In this document: positions 37,960 to 45,640 of the stretch, piece after piece | How positions within the stretch are numbered: the first letter of the stretch is position 1 | Layout of the letters: every line of letters starts with the position of its first letter | NCBI RefSeq assembly: GCF_032854445.1 | Contig: NC_088295.1 | Location: forward strand, 29,632,470-29,696,469 | Length of the DNA stretch: 64,000 bases | Source: Liolophura sinensis | Taxonomy: Eukaryota; Mollusca; Polyplacophora; Chitonida; Chitonidae | Reading direction: 5' to 3' | Notes under the pieces: model-generated | The model's database searches: none | Seen by the model: only the letters and a program-made list of their open reading frames with translations | Told to the model about the DNA's origin: nothing | Position numbers and translations under genes: made by a program

Positions 37960-38600
37960 CCCACCGCCGAATAAAGACCTTATTCGCATTCCACACCTAC
38001 TACAAGGTCCGACGGATCTTGGAAGAGCTGAAAGCCCCCTTACCCCAAGACAAAGCTTGGGAGGCGTTCGACAACCCCTACGACAAAAGGGCTTATGAAA
38101 GGATTTGCAGTGAGCTCCCCGTCTCTCCACATATGTAGTGGTGTAAATCAAGGTTTAGGGAAAGCAGGCTACTACATAACCAGGATCGGTTACGGCCCTG
38201 TTGGCGACGGAACCTTCGATCCGAGCAGGATGTCGTTCCCTTGAAAATACGGCTATCTGCACGTAGGCTACATCGAACAGGACGATGTGGACGCCTGGGC
38301 ATCGCTCATTGTGGAGAAATCGCAAGGCTTCACAAAGCCAGGCGTAGAGCGCCTCAACCACTCCTTCCGGACGTAAGTCTGGGCCGTATTAGGCGCCCAA
38401 GCGCAGGTATGAAGGCGGATCCTTGGGACAGAGACGCCGATCGACGCGCAGAAGCAGTTTATTGCCAGTATCAAAGATGCCATTGCTTCTCTGGTCGACC
38501 TACCAGCTGCTATCAAACGCTGCCAGGATGTGTTACAGTACGCTGGTAGTGCAGTCGACTTTGTGTTCGGCATAGGCCTGTACATGGCGCCCAGGAAGAG
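37960..38600 (+). pseudogene. Polinton-like element: plus-strand gene with several stops
   Basis: Coding character is visible in pieces. A frame near 37975-38138 reads YYKVRRILEELKAPLPQDKA to a stop at 38136. After shifts, PGVERLNHSFRT (about 38338) and DAQKQFIASIKDAIASLVDL through FGIGLYMAPRK (to about 38600) follow. The pieces keep one order and strand, as expected for a single decayed gene. Function unknown. Confidence 0.5.
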
Positions 38601-38609
38601 TGTGCGGAT

Positions 38610-38840
38610 GTGCTCCCCGAGCCTTCTAAAGGCTGCTTCTTTGAAACGCGCAAGGCCCTACTCGAGACGCTGGTTTATCACCCTCGCCCCCTGGCGGGCC
38701 CCCCGAGCCCCGGGGAGACTTCCCAAGCAAGACTTCACCCCCGGGACATCGGGATGGTGGTCGTGGACGTGGCCCTCGCGATGGCATCCAAGGACACGCT
38801 AATTAAACACGGGCTCATTCCAGCAGATATTATGAAGTAA
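38610..38840 (+). pseudogene. Polinton-like element: short ORF preceding the hydrophobic protein
   Basis: Open frame ending IGMVVVDVALAMASKDTLIK and a TAA two bases before the next ATG. The tight spacing shows the compact layout of the original element. The N-terminal part is Pro/Arg-rich and may be out of frame. No function known. Confidence 0.45.
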
Positions 38841-38842
38841 GA

Positions 38843-39178
38843 ATGGCGTCCGTCGCAATGATGGTGGGCGGCGCGCTGGTAAACGCTTTAGTCTTCTCAG
38901 GGTCGAACTGCGTCTTCTTCACGCTAAGGTCTTCCGATGTCTTCCTGCGGCGGGGCCACGCCGTTCAAACTTTCCTGGATGTGGACGTTGCAATCCACGA
39001 GTACTCCAGGGTGACAGGCAAATGCATTGATCCGCTGGGGGTCGAGCCTCAGCTCGCCGATTTCTATGCACCCTCTGAAGACCAGAAACACCGCGAGATT
39101 ACCTTCGTTGTCCTGGGAATGTGTGTAACCGGCCTCGTGAGCGTCCCTGCAAGCTTTCTGGCCCTCTGGTCCATGTAA
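38843..39178 (+). CDS. Polinton-like element: 111-residue membrane protein ORF
   Basis: An intact ATG-to-stop frame. It has a hydrophobic N-terminal segment (MASVAMMVGGALVNALVFSG), a soluble middle (HAVQTFLDVDVAIHEYSRVT, then LADFYAPSEDQKHREI) and a second hydrophobic segment (TFVVLGMCVTGLVSVPASFL). Two membrane anchors in a small protein fit a virus-like membrane component. The Leu/Arg-rich part between residues 20 and 40 may reflect a deletion. It is the best-preserved frame of the element. It is also open on the opposite strand, but that frame looks antisense. Confidence 0.5.
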   Translation: MASVAMMVGGALVNALVFSGSNCVFFTLRSSDVFLRRGHAVQTFLDVDVAIHEYSRVTGKCIDPLGVEPQLADFYAPSEDQKHREITFVVLGMCVTGLVSVPASFLALWSM

Positions 39179-39309
39179 TGGTTGGCATCTCACAAGATTC
39201 GCTCGATCTCTGGCGGCGTGATAAAAGGGCAATGATGAGGTATGCGCGAGGGATCTGGCGGGCCCGGCCAACCTCCGAGAGACGACCGGGCAGCCGGTCC
39301 CTGAAGCCT

Positions 39310-39907
39310 GTTGGAGACTGATCGGGTTGCTGGAATATCTTGCATACCACGAGGTGATAGATGGATCGGAAGCTGTCTTTCGTCTACTGTAGCGCGATTG
39401 GCTCAACCAGCAGGCCATCTGACAGAAATACTTGCCCCGCCCCAAAAAGGTACCGAGGCCCAAATTTGATGTTTCGGTGCCGAATGAAGTCCATCAGGCC
39501 GATCTTCTGTTTCTGCCTCATGATCGACCTGGTCGAAGGCGGAAGCTCCACAAATACCGTTGTCGACGTGGCTTCTCGCTATAAGGAGGCCGAATCCTTG
39601 GCAACGAAAGAAACCAAAGAGGTCGCTGATGCCCTGGCTCGCATATGTAAGCGGGGGCTCCTTAGATGGCTGAAGCTACTCCATGTCGACCTGGGCCGCC
39701 ACAAAACAGGTGCTGACAAAACACGGCGTGTCGATCAGACGTGTGCGGGTGGACGTGCACCGAGACCAAGGCATTATGGAGCGTTTCAACGAAACTCTGG
39801 CTGAACGGCTTTTCGGCTATCGGTACGCCCAGGAAATGCGTCCGTGAGGAGTTGCTTGTTGTGTCTCCCGACAAACAGCTGCCACCAAATGGAGTCCTCA
39901 TACGTTG
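39310..39907 (+). pseudogene. Polinton-like element: integrase (rve/DDE family) pseudogene
   Basis: Motif pieces lie in order on the plus strand: PRPKFDV and HQADLLFLPHDRPGRRRK with the first catalytic Asp (about 39455-39545); VVDVASRYKEAESLATKETK (about 39558); a second Asp in VDLGR (about 39687); the catalytic Glu in IMERFNETLAERLFGY (about 39775); and a C-terminal VREELLVVSP ending at 39907. Several frameshifts separate them, and the segment after GYRYAQEM is deleted. The enzyme would have inserted element ends into host DNA. The gene converges on the polymerase/helicase gene, whose remnant ends at about the same point on the other strand. Confidence 0.8.
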
Positions 39908-40385
39908 AAAACCGCCGCCCCTCTTTCCTGATTGCACTCCAGGCGGCCGACACTAAACTGCCGAGTATCCTTGAACTGGTAGACCCAGAGGAGCTCGATG
40001 TTAAATGCGGCACAGCAGTAACCCTGCGTTTCCTTCTGGGTATCGGCGTCCGTCATTCGCCGGTTTCATTTCAATCCACTTGCCTGGTCGATGCGCTTAT
40101 AAGGCTGGAGCTTTCGCCAGATGTTTTTGCGGTTTACGGCCTCGAAGACCGGAGGTGGTGGGCCATAAGCGTCTGGCGATGGACAGCATCTGGCGAACTG
40201 GGTGATGCAGCGTACTCTACTGGCGGCGAGGTCACTTGGATGCCATGTTTGGAAAAAGTCGTTCCAGCCCCGGTAGGCCAGCAGGCGCTTGCGCATCTCT
40301 TGGCACTGGGCCTCTTCCGACTGGAGCCGAATGGCGTTTTTGAGGGCTCGCAGCTAGGGGCACTTGGCCGCGGTGGTCGTCCTAA
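39905..40385 (-). pseudogene. Polinton-like element: helicase and HNH-like C-terminal remnant
   Basis: Minus-strand pieces read ALKNAIRLQSEEAQCQEMRK (near 40345), WNDFFQTWHPSDLAASR, LQPYKRIDQASGLK (about 40070) and NIELLWVYQFKDTRQFSV then CNQERGAA (39910-39985). The last part resembles the end of an HNH endonuclease with its middle deleted. This is the downstream half of the gene whose upstream half lies at 41.7-43.3 kb; the two are separated by the inserted retroelement. Confidence 0.55.
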
Positions 40386-41706
40386 TTATGTAAAAGTGAT
40401 GTCTTTAAAACTCGATCCTTTTCATTTACCAAGAAGTATGTTGATGATCTACTGGCGGTAAATAACCCCAATATTCCTGAAGCGGTGAAGGAAATCTATC
40501 CGCCTTCATTGTATTTAAAGGAGACAACAGATAGTCCTGATGGTACATCTTATTTGGATCTATATCTCTACAAAGACGCAAAAGGTCTCCTTTCACGCCG
40601 CCTTTATGACAAAAGGGATAATTTTAACTTTGATATTGTAAATTATCCTTATTTGGATAGCAATATACCGGAGGGTCCTGCATATGGCGTATACATATCT
40701 CGCCTTGTAGCATTTGTCAGATCTTGCGTAAATTGTGATGACTTTAATCTGCGTCACAAGTGTTTAGTTTAAAAACTATTTTGTCAAGGATACTCCATCA
40801 AACGCCTACATTCTAAGTTTCTCAAATTTTACAATGAGTATAACACTCTCGTTGGCACGTATGGACATAGCGTTCAGAATCTCTGGTGATGTGAATTGTG
40901 ATCAACCACATAGACGGCGCTGTTATCCTTATGTACATATCTATTGCGTACATGGTATGTAACAACATAGATGGCGCTGGTTGTGGAGTGTAACCGTCTG
41001 TCTGGTAGACTGATGACCGCTTCTCTCTTGTGCGTTGCTGACTTTATTTCTTTTTTTTATAATTTCTTACATACCTTTGTCTTTGGGTGTTAAACGTTGT
41101 TTTGGAAATGGATCTCGCGATTATCGACTTGGAACGCCTTTTACGGACTACGAATGGTATATGAATGTCGGACTTGACGCTTATATTTATACAGACCAGC
41201 ATGTCATGTGTAACATCATAGATGGCGCCTCTTGTAGTATGATATCCTTACATATTAACGGGAGAGACGTAATCGTCCGTTACTTTTGAATCACAATCCT
41301 TTCGGTTAAGGTCTCTAACGCTCGTCATTTTCGACCTGTATCTAATACCGCTTAATATAGCGTAAAGGCAGCCATGCTCATTACATCGGAATGATGCCTT
41401 TATGAACAGTTGCAATCTTGTTTAATTGCTATTTGACCTAGAACTCATTCACAGACTACGAATTTGAACTTTGATATGGAATTCATGCCTGGAATATTAA
41501 TTTTCTGCCCGGCATCATTGAAACCTGATGACCGCTTCTCTCTTGTGTGTTACTGGCTTTATTTCCTATTTGTATAATTTCTTACATACCTTTGTCTTTA
41601 GGAACTAGTGTTAAACCTTGTTTTGGAAATGGATCTTAGCGACTTAAAACGCCCTTTACGGACTACGAATGGTATACGAATGCTGGACATGACGCTTATA
41701 TCCGTA
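40386..41706 (+). mobile_element. Reverse-transcriptase retroelement, copy 2, 5'-truncated and nested in the Polinton-like element
   Basis: Starts abruptly within the reverse-transcriptase domain and retains the catalytic YVDD (KKYVDDLLAVNN, about 40430-40463) that copy 1 lacks. An open frame at 40485-40772 then gives SYLDLYLYKD and PAYGVYISRLVAF before a stop; after it KFLKFYNEYNTLVGTYGHSV is still readable (40818-40880). The last 170 bases contain a second, partial copy of the segment starting TGATGACCGCTTCTCTCTTG (41011 and 41528). It ends at GACGCTTATAT like copy 1. A truncated 5' end with a fixed 3' end is typical of target-primed retrotransposition. Possible short target repeats (GTCCT left, GTCTCCT right) are imperfect. 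Confidence 0.8.
41035..41289 (+). CDS. 84-residue signal-peptide-like ORF in the retroelement 3' region
   Basis: N-terminal hydrophobic segment LTLFLFFIISYIPLSLG, then KRCFGNGSRDYRLGTPFTDY, then a second part with two Cys (VMCNIIDGASCSMISLHING) ending VRYF. In copy 1 the two parts exist but in swapped order (the Cys-containing part near 32940-33042, the first part at 33302). A third partial copy of the first part lies at 41570-41700. The initiator may be TTG/ATG-like rather than a strong ATG. Family unknown; it may be a real accessory protein or a by-product of the repeated 3' region. Confidence 0.35.
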   Translation: MLTLFLFFIISYIPLSLGVKRCFGNGSRDYRLGTPFTDYEWYMNVGLDAYIYTDQHVMCNIIDGASCSMISLHINGRDVIVRYF

Positions 41707-43314
41707 GTCTCCTCATAGTCATAGTGCTCGTAGAGCCATTTATGAGGGGCTTCGACGGCTATGGGTGGTGGCTGTCCCTGATCCTCTCAGCAGACGATCT
41801 TGACGCCCCTGGAGTCAAGCCAATCGAGGAAGGTCTCGAGCACTGGCCGGGGGACGTTGCAGACTTCGTCCCAGATGACCACGCGGAGGATGTACTTCTG
41901 GCCCGGGGGTCAGCGTGGTTGGGTGCGGCGCTGTCTGGAGCGTTCTTGTAGGCGGCTCAGTGCTCAGGCTTTGGGGCGGAGGCTGCGTGCTCCGCGGGAC
42001 TATAGATGGGGCGACACTGGGCTGGGGCGACAGGCCAAAGGCAGTCTAGGCAACAGGCGTTCCCACAGGCGCATGGCTTGGGTGACACGAATGCCTCGGC
42101 CCCCCGAGCTTGTGGAGGGCCGTCTTTTTGATGTAGATGGCGTCTGTGGCGACTTAAACGGCTTTTTCGGATGTGAACCTCCTGAGCATCTCAAGCAGGT
42201 TGATGTGAGCGTAATCCAACATTGAGGCCTTGAGGTGGGCTTACTGGGGCTGTAAACCGTCGTAGTAGGTGAGGATATGAATTAGTGGGCACCTCATTGG
42301 CGCTCCAACCAGGGTGCTACTTTGGTGGGTGCCTCTGACCAGGTAGTCAAGCTCTCCTTAATCAGTCTCAACTCGCCGTGTCAGCCTGGCTGCCCTGTGC
42401 AAATATGCCGATGATGAGACACCCCTGGTTAGGTCTTCAGGGAGCCAGACGTCTTCTTGCTGCTTGAAAGAGATTGGCGCGTCGGCAACCTCCAAGCCCA
42501 CCAACAGACCAGTCTCGCGGAGGTAGGTGAGAAGAGGTGTGAGGGCCCACTCCCAGGAGCGGATTCGCCGGAAGTCCGTGCTGATGTCTTCGAAGCGCTG
42601 GAAGTAGGGCTTGGCTTCGCCCTCTTCCCGCAAGCTGACAGAGTAGGAGGCCTTCATGTCGATGCTGACAGTCCTCCGTGTTGTAATCCATCGAGTTCAA
42701 ATGACCGCCGATGGCCATGCTCCACGCAGAACCTCCTCGAGCAGGTGGGCGGCTAGTCTCCTGGCCACCAGTCGTTTCTTTCTTTGGTTTTGACTCCCGC
42801 CGCGTGGTTCTCACCGAAGACGCGTGCGGCCAGGGCCTCGAGGTCTTCTAGAGCCATGTGGCAGCATACGTTGACTAACCGATTGTGGGCTCCACGTATC
42901 CGGTACGTCCGGCCATCCTCGAGAAGGAACTGGTTGACTGTGAGATTCTTGTCGCCACCGATGACAACCCAAACCGCTTTCCATTCGACCTGAGTGGCTT
43001 CTCGGATGGCCTGCCAGACGCGGTCCTAGTAGATGCGGACCTCTCTGGCCGGTGGGAAGTGGAGGTCTTAGGCATGGCCGTTGTGGAGGATCAGGTCTAC
43101 TGATCTATGCCACCCCTGGTACTTTCCGCTGTTGTAAAGGTCGCTCCGGCAATGTCGCGGACGATGATTGCGAGTTTGACAATTCTTTCCTGTAGGCCTC
43201 CGTTTCGTTCACTATGGCCTCCAAGGCCTCAATTTTGGCCTGCCTGGCTGGTGTCAGCTCTGGCCTCGCCGTTGGCAGTGTCTGGGTCTCTGACGGGGTA
43301 GAGCCCATATTCAA
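41707..43314 (-). pseudogene. Polinton-like element: DNA polymerase/helicase gene region, upstream half
   Basis: Minus-strand pieces in order from right to left: a charged helical segment (KIEALEAIVNETEAYRKELS, about 43205-43265); DGRTYRIRGAHNRLVNVCCH and LEDLEALAARVFGENHA (42805-42950); an open frame at 42357-42657 with YFQRFEDISTDFRRI and LVGLEVADAPISF, ending at its own stop; LLEMLRRFTSEKAV (about 42160-42200) and VATDAIYIKKTALHKLGG, whose T-D-x-I-Y resembles polymerase B motif C (42124-42153); and a Walker-B-like RVVIWDEVCNVPRPVLETFL with DQGQPPPI (41765-41885), a superfamily 1 helicase feature. Stops and shifts break the region, and it probably covered at least two genes. The helicase part resumes at 40.385 kb beyond the inserted retroelement. 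Confidence 0.6.
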
Positions 43315-44177
43315 CTGCGCTGACAGGGCTGACGTTTGCGTAGAACAGTCTATTCATCCCTTCCATCCCCCGGCGTGGTTTCTGCAGAGATTCCAAGGAT
43401 AGTGCCGCCGCGAGTCCGGCCCTTTCTGAGGGGAGCAAGGCCGTCCGTTGGGGGCTTTTTCGCGGAGGCCTTATCGGCGCTAAAAGTGTTGGCCTGGATG
43501 ACGTTGCCAGCAGAGACCCTGGTGTTATGGTTAACGAACACATCACCGAGGTCGCGAGGGTCTGGGCTCTCCTGTCGCTATGTAGCGGTCAAGAGTCTCG
43601 CAGGGGTCCTATAAGACGGACTACGGTCTTGGGTATTTGGGGCGGAAGCCTATGGCTGTTTCGAACCGGTCACGAAGTGCGTGTATTCTGTGCATGTGTC
43701 ATCCTTCATGTTGTGTCATTCCAGATGGATATACATTGTAGACAACGCTTCTCTAAATGGGAAATCCGAACCCCTCGTTATAACCCCACGAACGGTAACG
43801 TTCATAACAAGGGGATAGATGCGCTTCGCTCGAGCTTCGGTCCGAACGAGATGCTTTGAGCCAGGTCACTCCCGCAATTAGCGCACAGACAAGTCTCGGT
43901 CTGGGTCCCTAAACCACCGCCGGCAGGGCTTTGGGATCTTGGATTTCCTGCGCCTACACGCAAGGTGAATCCTACAGTACTCCCCAAGGCAGCCTTTTCC
44001 ACAGCGCCGCGGAGAGCCGACGAGGATCCATATGCATGTGTTATAGCACTTCATATTGCAGCTGCTGTATATCGGGTATACCATAGCCGCGCTATTTTCT
44101 AAGGGACAGTTCGTCTAGTATTAACGCGGGGTTGGGGCTCTATCCGTCACTGAACATGGTTTGGGGTGTGCGACAGG
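43315..44177. other. Right end of the Polinton-like element, unassigned
   Basis: GC-rich at left, falling towards the right end. Several overlapping open frames (up to 110 residues) exist on both strands, with no domain I can recognise. GCTCGAGCTTCGGTCC near 43829 recalls the short repeat at the left end. Confidence 0.5.
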
Positions 44178-44227
44178 GCTGGTGGAATCCCAATAAAAAG
44201 TCCATCCCCCACCCCTCCTCCGCTGCT
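44178..44227 (-). repeat. Right terminal inverted repeat
   Basis: Read on the minus strand it begins AGCAGCGG and continues AGGGGTGG, TGGACTTTTTATTGGGA and CCAC-CAG, collinear with the left end at 35821. Confidence 0.75.
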
Positions 44228-44233
44228 TACAGA
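44228..44233. repeat. Right target-site duplication
   Basis: TACAGA immediately outside the right terminal repeat, identical to 35816-35821. Confidence 0.65.
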
Positions 44234-45640
44234 AAGCATATATATTGAGATCGGTTGAGTTAAATGTACTCAAAAACAAGACAGGCGTTTACATGTACAG
44301 ATCTACGTCAAACGCTTTCTCAGTTAGCATGAAAAAATACCTGTATATTTACAGCAATTGCTGATAAGATTGAGATCACTGAATTCGTTTGTATATCTTA
44401 TGTATTCCATAATGTATATTGTCAGTGTATAAACTCGCAAATATCACGTAAATTTTTTGTAGCATCAGTACAAATATCCTAATGACAAGGTTTGCTGCAT
44501 ATAAAAACGAAGAATATCTCTCCGTTTTTTTTAAAATCATCACAAGGTAATGTTCGCGGAGGTAATGTTTTGACATTAGGCAAACTGTCGACAAAGTACA
44601 TGTACACACAAGAACAGCCAGGTGCTGAGAGAGTCCGCGTACATATACAACTGATGGCATTATGCGCAGTGTTAAAATTCATCGAATAAAATTGTCTCCA
44701 ACAAGATTCAATATTGTGAGTGAGTGCTTGGGGTTTAACGTCGTACTTAACAATTTTTCAGTAACATGACGACGAAAGGGTCCTTATAGTGCATGTAATA
44801 TAGTTCATTGTTAAAGTAAAATTGTGACGTGTCGAAATCCACTGTTGTTATAGCTGGTCCATAAATCCTCGGGCAAATCACACAGAGATGACGTTCTCAA
44901 AGACAAATTAGCGTTCAGGGTTACGGACTTCCGCCAGGAATAAATGCTTGGAAGGCAATCGCCATCGTTGAATACACCTAAATCCCCAATCCAGACCAAA
45001 ATCAAACTATTAGAGGAAACAGGCAATTGATGCTTGTAATAATTTGTATCTAAATATTGGAGAATCTACTGCAACAATTGATTTTTTAACCGTAAAACGT
45101 TTTTCACACGTCTATTCAAACTGAATGACAAAGAAATGGAGCAAAGAAATGAAGATAAAATGTCTACGCACATATAATAAATTAACTCAATAGGACTATC
45201 TGAAGAGACAGATAAATACTCGGTAAGCAACTTAAATAATGCCTAAGTAATGTTAATCGATCAAGTTTGACCACATTGAGTTTCAGGCCAACAGGTGTTT
45301 CATCTAGGTATTAATGTACGTACTGGATTACAAAAGGAGCAATATACATGGATGTGAAAATGGAGAATTCTACCGTTTATAGGTGATTTCTATAAGTGTG
45401 AGAATATACAGTTTGAGGTACTGCATTAAATCATTCAATAAGTGCATCAAGTATAATATTATTTTACCACAATGTAAGATGTGTACTTTAGCGCTATATA
45501 CACTTGGAAATATTCCAAAGAGTGGGAAGCAGAACAGTGGCGGATTGATTGACAAGCTTTGGCGATTGCAATTCCAAAGTATTATCCATAGGTCATTAAT
45601 TATGAAAACAAATCACAACCATAAAAAGACATATGGAATC
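44233..45640. repeat. Segmental duplication, unit 2, right part
   Basis: Continues unit 2 after the Polinton-like element. TACCTGTATATTTACAGCAA with TGAATTCGTTTGTATATC (near 44339-44400) matches 48490-48550 in unit 3. TCTCAAAGACAAATTAGCGT (44895) matches 48755 and 30380. AATGTTAATCGATCAAG (45249) matches 49113 and 30766. A minus-strand S2 SINE fragment is inserted at 44707-44790. The 109-residue open frame at 45383-45712 is not conserved in the other units. Confidence 0.85.
44707..44790 (-). mobile_element. SINE family S2, 3' end fragment
   Basis: GAGTGCTTGGGGTTTAACGT, CGTACTTAACAATTTTTCAG and ATGACGACGAAAGGGTCC are the reverse complement of the S2/S3 3' end. Units 1 and 3 lack it at the corresponding place. 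Confidence 0.7.

Larger units (their letters stand above)
35821..44227. mobile_element. Polinton/Maverick-like DNA element, decayed, 8.4 kb
   Basis: A GC-rich island in AT-rich surroundings with inverted terminal repeats and a 5-6 bp target duplication (TACAG or TACAGA). It interrupts duplication unit 2 at a point where unit 3 is continuous (near 48440-48470). Remnants of a transposon-type integrase (+), a DNA-polymerase/helicase gene with an HNH-like end (-) and several small hydrophobic or structural-type proteins on both strands are recognisable; all larger genes have stops, frameshifts or deletions. Polymerase B plus integrase plus terminal repeats plus a 6-bp duplication is the accepted signature of Polintons, which are related to adintoviruses. 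Typical elements are 15-20 kb, so this one is strongly deleted. A 1.3-kb retroelement is nested in it. No capsid gene was recognised with confidence, so the exact group is uncertain. Confidence 0.78.

Noticed and set aside
38924-39463. 179-residue minus-strand frame in the Polinton-like element
   Set aside because: Antisense to the intact membrane-protein frame and the start of the integrase; GC-rich DNA often leaves the opposite strand open.
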